From an uncultured Collinsella sp. (GTDB lineage Bacteria; Actinomycetota; Coriobacteriia; Coriobacteriales; Coriobacteriaceae): a DNA stretch of 25,444 nucleotides. The notes beneath the pieces are model-generated. The model saw only the letters and a list, made by a program, of their open reading frames with translations. It was not told the DNA's origin and ran no database searches. Positions 7,146 to 15,424 of this stretch are shown one piece after another. The DNA is taken from contig CAAEUX010000025.1 of the NCBI GenBank assembly GCA_900759335.1, positions 1-25,444 on the forward strand. The letters are read 5' to 3'. Numbering within the stretch: the stretch's first letter is position 1; the number at the start of each line of letters is the position of its first letter. The position numbers and the translations under genes are program-made.

Positions 7146-7216
7146 CCCCGTCCCAGAGAAATCAATTAGCGGGCAGAAGGGCAAAAGTAGTCAAAAAAGC
7201 CCCGTCCCAAATTAGC
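7146..7216. repeat. Short direct repeat, CCCCGTCCCA ... ATTAGC
   Basis: CCCCGTCCCA occurs at 7146-7155 and 7200-7209, each followed shortly by AATTAGC (ending at 7170 and 7216). Read on the other strand this is again a GGGACGGGG core. A 12-bp piece (CAAATTAGCTAC) recurs in reverse orientation at about 9946-9957. Probably decayed members of a dispersed repeat family. Confidence 0.4.
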
Positions 7217-7239
7217 TACGGCAGATCGGCGGAACAAGG

Positions 7240-8079
7240 TTATTCGCCCGGGTTGATGTTCGCGTAGAACTCGGCCCCGTCGTCCAGGCGCAGGATGCCC
7301 ACGCGGCCGAACTCGGAGCCGGTGGCGGCGGCGCAGTCGATGTCGATGCGATCGGGCACACCGGCAGTGTCCTCGCCGCCCAAGCGCACGATCTGCCCGC
7401 GTCCCGATTCCTCATCGAGCCCCGCCAGACCACCAACCTTGCAATAGCGCCCAAGCGATACCGTGGGCGTGTGACCGCTCACCACGACCGGGCCCTTGCC
7501 CTCGGCAGAAAGCAGCCCGGTCGGCACATCCCAATAGCCGTGACGAATCCATAGCAGGTCATCGGACGACTGCACCGCGAGCATCTGCTGCAGCAGCTCG
7601 CGATCGGCACCCACCGCTCCAACGCCATCGGCACAATCGACGCCATGCTCAAGCAAAAACGCGCGCGCCGCCTTCATCTCGATTCCAGCATGTACCAGCA
7701 GATACGGGCGCTCCTCGGTCTCGACCACCGCGTAGAGCGGCAGCGCGGCCATCCATCGCACGAGCTCCTCGTATGCCTCAAATTCCATGTCGTTGAGCTG
7801 CTCGCGCGTCGTCCAGCCACCGTTGATATCCCAGGTCTCGGCATCGAGCGGATCCTGACCAATGATGGCATCGAGCATGATCTGCTCGTGATTACCCTTG
7901 AGCACGCGGGCGTTGGGCAGCGAGCGTACGAGCTTAATAACGCCGACCGGATCGGGCCCACGATCGATCATGTCGCCCAGCACGTACAGCGTGTCGTCGG
8001 ACGTCAACGAGATCTTAGACAGGGCCTCGTCAAGCGCACGCACGTGCCCGTGAGCATCAGATGTCACATAGATCGCCAT
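7240..8079 (-). CDS. PPP-family metallophosphatase
   Basis: A 279-residue metallophosphoesterase of the PPP family (serine/threonine phosphatase or ApaH/PrpE type). The full set of two-metal ligands is present: DAHGH (8-12), GDMIDRG (35-41), GNHE (62-65), HAG near residue 130 and SGHTP near 201. It could remove phosphate from proteins or cleave dinucleoside polyphosphates; sequence alone does not decide. The start ATG has GGAGAGG a few bases upstream. A promoter at 8155-8183 gives a leader of about 70 nt containing AACTTCAAGTT-type short dyads. It is convergent with the flippase-like gene and divergent from the antiporter. Confidence 0.9.
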   Translation of the reverse strand: MAIYVTSDAHGHVRALDEALSKISLTSDDTLYVLGDMIDRGPDPVGVIKLVRSLPNARVLKGNHEQIMLDAIIGQDPLDAETWDINGGWTTREQLNDMEFEAYEELVRWMAALPLYAVVETEERPYLLVHAGIEMKAARAFLLEHGVDCADGVGAVGADRELLQQMLAVQSSDDLLWIRHGYWDVPTGLLSAEGKGPVVVSGHTPTVSLGRYCKVGGLAGLDEESGRGQIVRLGGEDTAGVPDRIDIDCAAATGSEFGRVGILRLDDGAEFYANINPGE

Positions 8080-8154
8080 GGTACGCCTCTCCTTGCATTG
8101 CGGCCGAAGCCCGACGCCGCAACTAAAACTTCAAGTTGAACTTAAATGTTACTC

Positions 8155-8183
8155 ATTGTACTCCGTTGCAATAAAGCTGGAAA
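8155..8183 (-). promoter_or_regulatory. Promoter of the phosphatase gene
   Basis: Minus-strand TTTCCA (8178-8183), 17-nt spacer, TACAAT (8155-8160). The overlapping short palindromes AACTTCAAGTT and AAGTTGAACTT at about 8126-8142 fall just after the expected start point and could bind a regulator. Confidence 0.5.
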
Positions 8184-8332
8184 GGGTTTCCGAGCAGAGG
8201 CAAAGACGGCAGCCGTCTATGACGATATCGCGCACGCCCGCAATCCAACCCCATAAACCCACCATCTTTGGGTACAAATAACCGCAGACAACTGACCGTG
8301 CCACGCCAACCACCCAGGAGCGGACACCATCC

Positions 8333-9934
8333 ATGAACCAGATCCTTCTCTTTATCGGCCTCGTCATCATTTTGTGCCTGACCATCAAACCCGTCGGCAA
8401 AAAACTCCCCTTCCCCACCCTGCTCATCTTTATCGCGCTGGGCATGCTGTTGGGCGTCAACGGCCCGGCGCACATCGACTTTAGCGACTATGCACTCACC
8501 GAAACCGTCTGCAGCACGGCGCTGCTGTTCATCATGTTCTACGGCGGCTTTAACACCAATATCGACCGCGCCAAGCCCGTCGCCGTGCCCGCGGTGCTGC
8601 TGAGCACGCTCGGCGTCGTCATCACCGCAGGCATCACCGGCGTGTTCGCCCACTTTGTGCTGGGCTTCGACTGGATCGGCGGCCTGCTGTTGGGATCGGT
8701 CGTGGCGTCCACCGACGCGGCCAGCGTCTTTAGCGTTCTGCGCGAGCACAGCCTGTCGCTGAGGGGCGGCACCGACTCGCTGCTCGAGGTCGAATCGGGC
8801 TCCAACGATCCCGTCGCCTATATGCTCACCGCCGTGCTCGCCACACTCGCGGCCGGCGGCGACATCAACATTCCCGCACTGCTGGCCAAGCAGATTATCT
8901 TGGGCGTGGGCCTGGGCCTCGCCATCGGCTGGGCGGCGGGCCGCCTGATTGAACGCGCGCACGCAACGGCCGAGGGCGCGCAGACCATCTTTTTGTTCGC
9001 CGTGGCCATCGTCGCCTACGCGCTGCCGAGCTACCTGGGCGGCAACGGATTTTTGGCCGTGTACCTGGCCGGCATTGTGCTGGGTGCGAGCGACATCACC
9101 GGCAAGGTCGAGATGGCGCACTTCTTCGATACCCTCACCGAGATGGCCGAGATGACGATCTTCTTCTTGCTCGGCCTGCTCGTAACGCCCGCACGCCTGC
9201 CGCAGATGCTGCTGCCGGGCCTGGCGCTCATGGCGTTTATGCTCTTTGTGAGCCGCCCCATCGCCGTCGGCGTGCTCCTAGCGCCCTTTAAGACGAACCC
9301 TCGCCAGGTTGCACTCGTAAGCTGGGCGGGTCTGCGCGGCGCGGCTTCGGTCGTGTTTAGCCTCTTTACCGTGGTGGCCGGTGTTCCTGGCGGTCACGAC
9401 CTGTTTGACCTGGTATTTGTGATTGCCGTGTCGAGCATTGTGGTGCAGGGCTCGCTGCTACCGGCGGTGGCGAAAAAGCTCAATATGATCGATGCGGAAG
9501 GCGACGTGCGCCGTACGTTTAACGATTACCGCGACGAGGACGGCATGTCGTTTGTCAAGTTCAAGGTGGGCGCGGGCCATCCGTTTTCCGGACGCTCGCT
9601 CGCCGATATTGGCAGCGCCACGGACATGCTCGTCGTCCTGGTGCTGCGCGATGGCGCGCACCCGGTGCTGCCCAATGGCGATACCGTGATTGAGGAAGGC
9701 GACCTATTGGTGATGGCTGCCCCGACGTTTGAAGAGCGTGCCGAGGTTACGCTGCGCGAGGTCACCGTGACGCCCCACGGTCGCCTGGCCGGCCAGCGCC
9801 TGCGCGACGTGCCGCAAGGCAAGCATCCGTTTATTGTGGTGATGCTCAAGCGCGACGGCCAAACGATCATTCCCGATGGCAACACCCTAATATACGCCGG
9901 CGACGAAGCCGTCATTGCCACACTGGCGTCGTAG
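8333..9934 (+). CDS. K+/H+ (or Na+/H+) antiporter, CPA1 type with two RCK_C domains
   Basis: A 533-residue cation/proton antiporter of the NhaP2/CvrA kind in the inner membrane. Hydrophobic segments fill residues 1 to about 385, including STDAASVFSVLR with the ion-binding Asp region and ESGSNDPVAYML, the paired SND motif of CPA1 proteins. Past the last membrane segment come two regulatory domains in tandem: FKVGAGHPFSGRSLADIG to about 465, then VTPHGRLAGQRLRDVP to the end, both of TrkA-C (RCK_C) type, which bind nucleotides or other ligands and gate transport. It probably exports K+ or Na+ in exchange for protons under alkaline or salt stress. The start ATG has AGGAG 12 nt upstream, a little far. 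In the 228-bp gap to serC I see only an extended -10 box. Confidence 0.93.
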   Translation: MNQILLFIGLVIILCLTIKPVGKKLPFPTLLIFIALGMLLGVNGPAHIDFSDYALTETVCSTALLFIMFYGGFNTNIDRAKPVAVPAVLLSTLGVVITAGITGVFAHFVLGFDWIGGLLLGSVVASTDAASVFSVLREHSLSLRGGTDSLLEVESGSNDPVAYMLTAVLATLAAGGDINIPALLAKQIILGVGLGLAIGWAAGRLIERAHATAEGAQTIFLFAVAIVAYALPSYLGGNGFLAVYLAGIVLGASDITGKVEMAHFFDTLTEMAEMTIFFLLGLLVTPARLPQMLLPGLALMAFMLFVSRPIAVGVLLAPFKTNPRQVALVSWAGLRGAASVVFSLFTVVAGVPGGHDLFDLVFVIAVSSIVVQGSLLPAVAKKLNMIDAEGDVRRTFNDYRDEDGMSFVKFKVGAGHPFSGRSLADIGSATDMLVVLVLRDGAHPVLPNGDTVIEEGDLLVMAAPTFEERAEVTLREVTVTPHGRLAGQRLRDVPQGKHPFIVVMLKRDGQTIIPDGNTLIYAGDEAVIATLAS

Positions 9935-10114
9935 CGGGCAGGAGGTAGCTAATTTGCGGCGAAGAGATCAAGCGCCTAGAGAACCTCATGTCTTCGCTCG
10001 CAGATTTGGATTTGCCTGAGGAGTAAGGTCACCTCTCCCCCATGTAACCATCCTGTAAATCATAGCGGCGAACTCGAGTTTTACCGTGATGCGGTCGCGC
10101 CCGGCGCTCCACTG

Positions 10115-10123
10115 TGCTAAAGT
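10115..10123 (+). promoter_or_regulatory. Extended -10 box upstream of serC
   Basis: TGCTAAAGT is an extended -10 element (TG-N-TAAAGT) about 40 bp before the serC start. No recognisable -35 lies 17 nt upstream, which such promoters can do without. Confidence 0.35.
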
Positions 10124-10162
10124 ATCCCGAACGTTCAAACGACTACGAGGGGGAACTAGAAG

Positions 10163-11287
10163 ATGGCACGTGTGCACAACTTCTCAGCTGGCCCGGCCGC
10201 ACTGCCCACAAGCGTGCTCGCCGAGATCGCCGACGAGATGATGGACTACCGCGGTTGCGGCATGTCCGTGCTCGAGATGAGCCATCGATCTAGCATGTAC
10301 CAGCAGATCATCGACGACGCCGAGGCAACCCTGCGTCGCCTGCTGAGCATCCCCGACAACTACCGTGTCCTGTTTTTGCAGGGCGGCGCCACGCTGCAGT
10401 TTGCGGGCATCCCCATGAACCTCATGCGCCGCGGCCGCGCCGGCTACGTCGTGACCGGCAACTTCGCCAACAAGGCGTACAAGGAGGCTGCCAAGTACGG
10501 CGAGGCCGTGCTGCTCGCGAGCTCCGAAGACACCAATTTCGACCGCATACCCACCATGGCCGACATCAACGCGCGCATTGCCGCCGAGGCCGCAGGCGAC
10601 GGGCTCGACTACGTCTACATCTGCCAGAACAACACCATCTTTGGCACCATGTACCACGAGCTGCCCAACTGCGGCGATGTGCCGCTGGTCGCCGATGTCT
10701 CGAGTTGCTTTCTGTCGCAGCCGCTCGACGTTGAGCGCTACGGGCTCATCTACGCCGGCGCACAGAAAAACGCCGGCGCCGCGGGCGTGACCGTGGTCAT
10801 CGTGCGCGACGACTTGATCGCCGACGGCCCGGCCTTTGCGCAGACGCCACAGTACCTGGACCTTAAGACCCAGGCCGCCAAGGGCTCCATGCTCAACACG
10901 CCCAACACCTTTGGCATCTACGTGTGCGGCAAGGTGTTCCATTGGGTGGAGCAGACCGGCGGACTCGCCGCCATGGCCGAGCGCAACTGGGCCAAGGCCA
11001 ACCTGCTCTATGACCTGCTCGAGCACAGCGAACTGTTCCATAGCACCACGCAGGCCGACAGCCGCTCCATCGCCAACGTCACGTTCCGCACCGGCGACGC
11101 CGACCTCGATGCGGCCTTTGTCGCAGGCGCGGCCGAGCACCAGATTCAAAACGTCAAGGGCCATCGCCTGGTGGGCGGCATGCGCGCCAGCGTCTATAAC
11201 GCCGTAACCATGGAAGACGTGCAGGCACTGGCCTCGTACATGAAGGACTTCGAAGCGCAGCATAGTTTGAGTCCGCGATCTAACTAG
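10163..11287 (+). CDS. serC: Phosphoserine aminotransferase
   Basis: SerC (EC 2.6.1.52), 374 residues, a PLP enzyme converting 3-phosphohydroxypyruvate and glutamate to phosphoserine and 2-oxoglutarate. The N-terminus VHNFSAGPAALP is the family hallmark; HRSSMYQQII follows at 41-50, FLQGGATLQF at 71-80, Asp178 in LVADVSS holds the PLP ring nitrogen and Lys202 in YAGAQKN forms the Schiff base. The start ATG has GAGGGGG upstream. serA follows after 70 bp, so the two steps of serine synthesis are made together. No serB-like phosphatase is visible in the window. Confidence 0.96.
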   Translation: MARVHNFSAGPAALPTSVLAEIADEMMDYRGCGMSVLEMSHRSSMYQQIIDDAEATLRRLLSIPDNYRVLFLQGGATLQFAGIPMNLMRRGRAGYVVTGNFANKAYKEAAKYGEAVLLASSEDTNFDRIPTMADINARIAAEAAGDGLDYVYICQNNTIFGTMYHELPNCGDVPLVADVSSCFLSQPLDVERYGLIYAGAQKNAGAAGVTVVIVRDDLIADGPAFAQTPQYLDLKTQAAKGSMLNTPNTFGIYVCGKVFHWVEQTGGLAAMAERNWAKANLLYDLLEHSELFHSTTQADSRSIANVTFRTGDADLDAAFVAGAAEHQIQNVKGHRLVGGMRASVYNAVTMEDVQALASYMKDFEAQHSLSPRSN

Positions 11288-11357
11288 CCCGCAACCCGCG
11301 GGCCGACCAGCCACTTCAAACCATCTGTTTTAGACAAACCTGCTAAGGAGTTTTTCC

Positions 11358-12521
11358 ATGCGTAAGATTAAGACCATCGACGACATCACCAAGGACGGCA
11401 AAGTCGAGTTTGGCGAGGGCTACGAATTTGTGAGCACCACCGAAGAAGCCGACGCCATCCTGATGCGCTCGACCGACCTGCACGGCTACGAGCTGCCCGA
11501 GGGCATCCGCGCCATCGCCCGCTGCGGCGCCGGCGTCAACAACATCCCCATCGAGGAGTACGCCAAGAAGGGCGTCGTCGTCTTTAACTCCCCCGGCGCC
11601 AACAGCAACGCCGTCAAGGAGCTCGTCCTGGGCATGCTGGTGCTTTCGAGCCGTGGCGTGGTGCAGTCGATGAACTGGGTGCGCGACAACGCCGACGATC
11701 CCGAGATCCAGGTCGATGCCGAGAAAGCCAAGAAGGCTTTTGTGGGCCGCGAGCTCAAGGGCAAGCGCATCGGCGTCATCGGCCTAGGCAACGTAGGCTC
11801 CAAGGTCGCCAATGCCTGCGTCGACCTGGGTATGGACGTCTACGGCTACGACCCGTTCATTTCCGTCGAGCACGCGTGGGTGCTGAGCCGCGAGGTGCAG
11901 CGCGTGGGCACGCTCGAGGACCTCTGCCGCGGCTGCGACTACCTCACCGTGCACGTGCCCAGCAAGGCCGACACCATCGGCATGATCAGCACCGAGCAGA
12001 TTAACCTGCTGGCACCCGACGCTGTGCTCATCAACTACGCACGCGAGACCATCATTGACGAGGACGCCGTCGGCGACGCCCTGCGTGCAGGCAAGCTCAG
12101 CTGGTTTAGCTGCGACTTCGCCACGCCCAAGACCGTCAAGATGCCCAATACGTTTATCACCACGCACTCGGGCGCCGGCACAGGCGAGGCCGAGGCCAAC
12201 TGCGCCGACATGGCCATCAGCGAGCTCAAGGATTACCTGGAGAACGGCAACATCGCACACAGCGTCAACTACCCCGCCTGCAGCATGGGCAAGGCGCGTG
12301 CCGCAAGCCGCATCGCCTGCCTGCACGCCAACGTGCCCAACATGATCGGCCAGATCACGGCAATCCTGGCCAAGGACAACGCCAACGTGCAGCGTATGAC
12401 CAACGAGTCTGCCGGGGAGAACGCCTACACCATGTTCGACACCGATGAGCACCTGGATAGCAGCACCATCGAGGCGCTCAAGCAGATTCCGTCGATGTAT
12501 CGCGTGCGCGTAATCAAATAG
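11358..12521 (+). CDS. serA: Phosphoglycerate dehydrogenase family protein
   Basis: A 387-residue D-2-hydroxyacid dehydrogenase of the SerA group, which oxidises 3-phosphoglycerate to 3-phosphohydroxypyruvate with NAD+. The N-terminal lobe has IARCGAGVNNIP (53-64) and FNSPGAN (76-82); the Rossmann fold starts at VIGLGNVG (140-147); Arg229 in INYARET and His270 in TTHSGAGT are catalytic. The stretch where SerA usually has DVFxxEP, with the catalytic Glu, reads CDFATPKTV and holds no Glu. From about residue 315 an ACT domain (VPNMIGQITAILAKDNANV) may sense serine. The ribosome site is AAGGAG. As the second gene after serC, its assignment is well supported by context. Confidence 0.93.
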   Translation: MRKIKTIDDITKDGKVEFGEGYEFVSTTEEADAILMRSTDLHGYELPEGIRAIARCGAGVNNIPIEEYAKKGVVVFNSPGANSNAVKELVLGMLVLSSRGVVQSMNWVRDNADDPEIQVDAEKAKKAFVGRELKGKRIGVIGLGNVGSKVANACVDLGMDVYGYDPFISVEHAWVLSREVQRVGTLEDLCRGCDYLTVHVPSKADTIGMISTEQINLLAPDAVLINYARETIIDEDAVGDALRAGKLSWFSCDFATPKTVKMPNTFITTHSGAGTGEAEANCADMAISELKDYLENGNIAHSVNYPACSMGKARAASRIACLHANVPNMIGQITAILAKDNANVQRMTNESAGENAYTMFDTDEHLDSSTIEALKQIPSMYRVRVIK

Positions 12522-12533
12522 CGCCGGCTGATA

Positions 12534-12566
12534 TGACGGGCAGTTCCCCATGTGGCCTGCCCGTCA
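12534..12566 (+). terminator. 10-bp hairpin after serA
   Basis: TGACGGGCAG (12534-12543) pairs perfectly with 12557-12566 around a 13-nt loop, 12 nt after the serA stop. No T run follows directly; it probably protects the 3' end or works with the terminator just downstream. Confidence 0.5.
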
Positions 12567-12583
12567 CTGACATTGAATGCCCG

Positions 12584-12620
12584 CGGGGGCGCCTTTCGCA
12601 CGAGAGGCGCCCCCGTTTTT
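12584..12620 (+). terminator. Intrinsic terminator of serC-serA
   Basis: An 11-bp GC-rich stem (12584-12594 with 12605-12615) with a 10-nt loop is followed at once by TTTTT. A textbook intrinsic terminator that separates serCA from the M20 gene. Confidence 0.9.
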
Positions 12621-12698
12621 GTGAGCACTCCATTAAATGCACTGAGCCGCTTCTTGGCATACAATCTGTATGTTGACCTAACTATCTGTGAGGTGCCT

Positions 12699-13919
12699 AT
12701 GGTTGATACAGATTTTGCTTGGCGGCTTACGCAAGGACTCGTGCGGATCGACAGTTCCGACCCAGGTGCGTATGAGGGCGAGATTGAACGCTATATCAAA
12801 GCGTTGGTTGAGGCTCAATTGGAGCGGTTGAGCCATCCGGTGCTCCATGCCGTGCAGGTTGAGGAACTCGAGGTGCTGACCGGACGCCGCAATCTCATGG
12901 TCACCGTGCCCGGTTTGAGCGACGAGCCACGGCTCGTCTACATCTGCCACATGGATACAGTCACCTTGGGCGACGGCTGGGACGCGGACATTACGCCGCT
13001 CGGGGCGGTCGTGCGCGACGGCAAGCTCTACGGCCGCGGTGCCTGCGATATGAAGGGTGGCCTGGCCTGTGCCATTGCCGCACTGGTCCATACGCTCGAG
13101 CGCGTGGCGGCGGATGGCGCGCTGCCCCGCCGCGGCTTTTCGCTCATCTGCTCGGTCGACGAGGAAGACTTTATGCGAGGCTCCGAGGCAGCCATCGATG
13201 CCGGCTGGGTCGGTTCGCGCGAATGGGTGCTGGACACCGAGCCCACCGACGGACAGATCCAGGTGGCGCACAAGGGGCGTACGTGGTTCGAGATTGAAAT
13301 GGCTGGCGTGACGGCGCATGCGAGCCAGCCGTGGAAGGGCGCGGATGCCGTCGCCGCCATGGCCGAGGTCGTGTGTTCGCTCCGTCGCGCGTTTGTGGCG
13401 CTGCCCGCGCACGATGAGCTGGGGTCTTCGACCATCACGTTTGGCCAAATCGAGGGCGGATATCGCCCCTATGTCGTGCCCGACCGCGCCAAAGTCTGGG
13501 TCGACATGCGCCTGACCCCGCCGACCGATACGGCCGCCGCGATGCGCATGGTAGAGCAGGCCATCGCCGTTGCCGAAGCCGCAGTCCCCGGCTGCCATGG
13601 AAGCTACACCGTGACAGGCGACCGCCCCGCTATCGAGCGCGATCCAAGCTCTCCTCTTCTAGCCGCGCTCAAGCGTGTCGCCGATGACGTGACGGGGGCG
13701 GACACAACCGTCGGCTTCTTTACCGGCTACACCGACACCGCTGTCATTGCCGGCAAGACAGGTAACCGCAATTGCATGAGCTACGGTCCCGGGTCGCTCG
13801 CGCTCGCGCACAAGCCCAACGAATATGTGCCCCATGCCGATATCGTTCGCTGCCAGAGCGCGCTCATCGCGCTCGCCGACAACATGCTCTGGGGCGCGGA
13901 TAGCCAAGTTGGGGCATAA
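12699..13919 (+). CDS. M20-family peptidase / deacylase (ArgE/DapE-like)
   Basis: A 406-residue zinc hydrolase of the M20 family, which removes acyl groups from amino acids (ArgE, DapE) or cleaves small peptides. Metal ligands and catalytic residues are visible: His84 and Asp86 in CHMDTV, Asp117 in GACDMKGG bridging the two metals, Glu155/Glu156 in VDEED with the general base, Asp179/Glu181 in LDTEP, and a last His in LALAHKPNEYV near 380. The middle section with GVTAHASQPWKGADAV (203-218) is the dimerisation lid. The start is the ATG with GAGGTG upstream; longer frames read into the terminator. A -10-like TACAAT at 12660-12665 could start its transcript. The substrate is unknown. The next gene begins 39 nt on. 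Confidence 0.9.
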   Translation: MVDTDFAWRLTQGLVRIDSSDPGAYEGEIERYIKALVEAQLERLSHPVLHAVQVEELEVLTGRRNLMVTVPGLSDEPRLVYICHMDTVTLGDGWDADITPLGAVVRDGKLYGRGACDMKGGLACAIAALVHTLERVAADGALPRRGFSLICSVDEEDFMRGSEAAIDAGWVGSREWVLDTEPTDGQIQVAHKGRTWFEIEMAGVTAHASQPWKGADAVAAMAEVVCSLRRAFVALPAHDELGSSTITFGQIEGGYRPYVVPDRAKVWVDMRLTPPTDTAAAMRMVEQAIAVAEAAVPGCHGSYTVTGDRPAIERDPSSPLLAALKRVADDVTGADTTVGFFTGYTDTAVIAGKTGNRNCMSYGPGSLALAHKPNEYVPHADIVRCQSALIALADNMLWGADSQVGA

Positions 13920-13958
13920 TAAGCCGCGAACAAACCAACTCACGCGTTAGGACCGCCC

Positions 13959-14642
13959 ATGAAAGCACTTCCGTTTCCCTGCATCCGCCCGGCTCAGGAC
14001 CGCGTGCTCGAGGCGCTGCCTGCAATGGGCAGCATCCTGAGCGGCAACGATGCTCTGCGCGGAGCCATTGCCGATGGCCTGATGCTCAAGGACCCGGGTG
14101 CGGCGTATTACGTGTACGAATGCTCGGGCGAGCCGGGGCGCGTAACAGGTGTCGTGGCGATCTGCCCGACGAGTGTACTTGCGGGCGGCAAGGGCGTTGC
14201 CAGCGCTGACGTGGCCGCCGCTGCGCACGCGATCGCCGAACTCAAAGTTCAGCCTCGTCCCGTGTCGCTCGCCTACGAGGCCTCACCCGTCATGGATATC
14301 ATCCTGGGCGTCGCCAAAGAGGGCGCGTCGCTCTACGCCGTCACCGACCCCGCGGGCATTACGCACCGCGCGTGGGAGGTCAAGCGCGAGGACGCCGTCG
14401 GGGCCATCCGCGCTATGCTCGACCAAGCACCGGAGCCAGCACTGGTCGACGACCCTACCTACGCTGCCGCGCTGGTCGGGGCATCACAGCTCCTGACCGA
14501 CGATGCCCGTGCCGCCGGCACCTACACGGGCAAAGAGCCGTTCAACTTTGCCGTAGCTGTACTCTTCCCCGCCGCGCAGGTCAGCGGCGGCGTGCCGCAG
14601 GTTCCGACGGGTCTGCTCACGCACCAGGTCGCGCGGTTCTAG
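13959..14642 (+). CDS. Short DUF1015-like protein lacking the family's motifs
   Basis: A 227-residue protein that reads as a reduced DUF1015 family member. The N-terminus ALPFPCIRPAQDRVLEALP matches the family's opening KPFKAIRP, PRPVSLAYEASP (98-109) matches its SPIFLLY segment, and TGKEPFNFAVAVLFPAAQ (190-207) matches its TGEEEFNYFLAVIFP. Where full-length proteins (about 410 aa) carry HExTRxDKEDDR this one has GKGVASADVAAAAHA, and where they carry ADGHHR it has VDDPTYAAAL; the C-terminal 170 or so residues are absent. In Clostridia, DUF1015 genes commonly follow serC-serA, so this gene's position two genes after serA supports the link. It is intact as a frame, so it is probably still expressed but without the ancestral chemistry. 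It ends before a strong terminator. Confidence 0.62.
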   Translation: MKALPFPCIRPAQDRVLEALPAMGSILSGNDALRGAIADGLMLKDPGAAYYVYECSGEPGRVTGVVAICPTSVLAGGKGVASADVAAAAHAIAELKVQPRPVSLAYEASPVMDIILGVAKEGASLYAVTDPAGITHRAWEVKREDAVGAIRAMLDQAPEPALVDDPTYAAALVGASQLLTDDARAAGTYTGKEPFNFAVAVLFPAAQVSGGVPQVPTGLLTHQVARF

Positions 14643-14689
14643 CAAGACCAGACCGTCCAGCACAAAAATCGGCAGCCCAACAAACAGGA

Positions 14690-14726
14690 GGCGGAGATGC
14701 AGCAGGTACATGCATCTCCGCCCCTT
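14690..14726 (+). terminator. Intrinsic terminator after the DUF1015-like gene
   Basis: Perfect 12-bp stem GGCGGAGATGCA (14690-14701) with 14711-14722, 9-nt loop, followed by CCTTTT. It lies between convergent genes and may also stop transcripts of the minus-strand phosphatase pair. Confidence 0.85.
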
Positions 14727-14771
14727 TTGCGTCGAGAAGTTATGCCGGCGACCCGTGCCGCCGTGCTCGCG

Positions 14772-15407
14772 TTATCCGCGCTGCGGACCCGCAGTAGCCA
14801 CGAGCGGTTCAAGCCCCAGCTCGCGCGTGTAGTCTTCCTGCGTAAAGACTTCGACCAGTTCAAACGTACCGGCCGCATCGTCAAACGCAAAATGCAGCAC
14901 TGAGCAGTTGCCCGGCACGCGATCGCGCTCGTCGGCCGCCGCACCCCTCACGTGGTCCATGAACTCCTTGATGGCCGAGCCATGGCTTACCGCGAGCACG
15001 CACGTATGGTCCGGACGCTGCATAAGCTCGGTCAGCGTCGCCACCATGCGCTCGCGCACCTGCATCTGGCCCTCGCCGCCAAACTGGCGATAGAAGTCGC
15101 GCCACGGGCGCTCGGGCATGAGCATCACGCGCTCGGCCTCAAAGTCACCAAAGAACCACTCACGCAGGCCGTCCAGGCGCTCGTACGCCAAGCCCGGCCA
15201 CAAGTTGGCGATAGTCTGCTCGGTGCGATGAAGCGTGGAGGTGTAGGCATGATCGGGCTCAATGCCGCGCGCACGTAAAAACATGCCGGCGCGCGCCGCC
15301 TGGTCGCAGCCCAACTGCGTAAGCGGCGAGTCACTCCACCCCTGAATGATACGCTTGAGATTAAATATCGTCTGTCCATGACGGACCAGATACAGATCTT
15401 TATTCAT
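14772..15407 (-). CDS. Histidine phosphatase (phosphoglycerate-mutase-like), second of a tandem pair
   Basis: A 211-residue histidine phosphatase superfamily protein. LYLVRHGQT (5-13) carries the His that is phosphorylated during catalysis and VSHGS holds the second catalytic His; REWFFGDFE supplies the acidic proton donor region. It is likely a phosphatase for a small phosphorylated metabolite rather than a glycolytic mutase, as the length and the QGWSDSPLTQLG segment resemble the GpmB/CobC-like group. The start is the ATG with AAAGGG upstream. It begins 17 nt after the stop of a close paralogue (15425-15967), so the two form an operon from a tandem duplication. Confidence 0.9.
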   Translation of the reverse strand: MNKDLYLVRHGQTIFNLKRIIQGWSDSPLTQLGCDQAARAGMFLRARGIEPDHAYTSTLHRTEQTIANLWPGLAYERLDGLREWFFGDFEAERVMLMPERPWRDFYRQFGGEGQMQVRERMVATLTELMQRPDHTCVLAVSHGSAIKEFMDHVRGAAADERDRVPGNCSVLHFAFDDAAGTFELVEVFTQEDYTRELGLEPLVATAGPQRG

Positions 15408-15424
15408 AGGGGCCCTTTCGTTCG

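Noticed and set aside
8153..9121. Minus-strand frame of 322 codons opposite the antiporter
   Set aside because: Antisense shadow with low-complexity charged composition; the plus-strand protein has membrane segments and RCK_C domains.
9952..10026. 24-residue reading frame after the antiporter, preceded by AGGAGG
   Set aside because: It reads like protein (ICGEEIKRLENL...), but would need an ATT start. The upstream GTAGCTAATTTG is part of a repeat also found near 7208-7219, so a decayed fragment is more likely.
10184..11314. Minus-strand frame of 376 codons opposite serC
   Set aside because: Shadow; serC is certain from motifs and neighbours.
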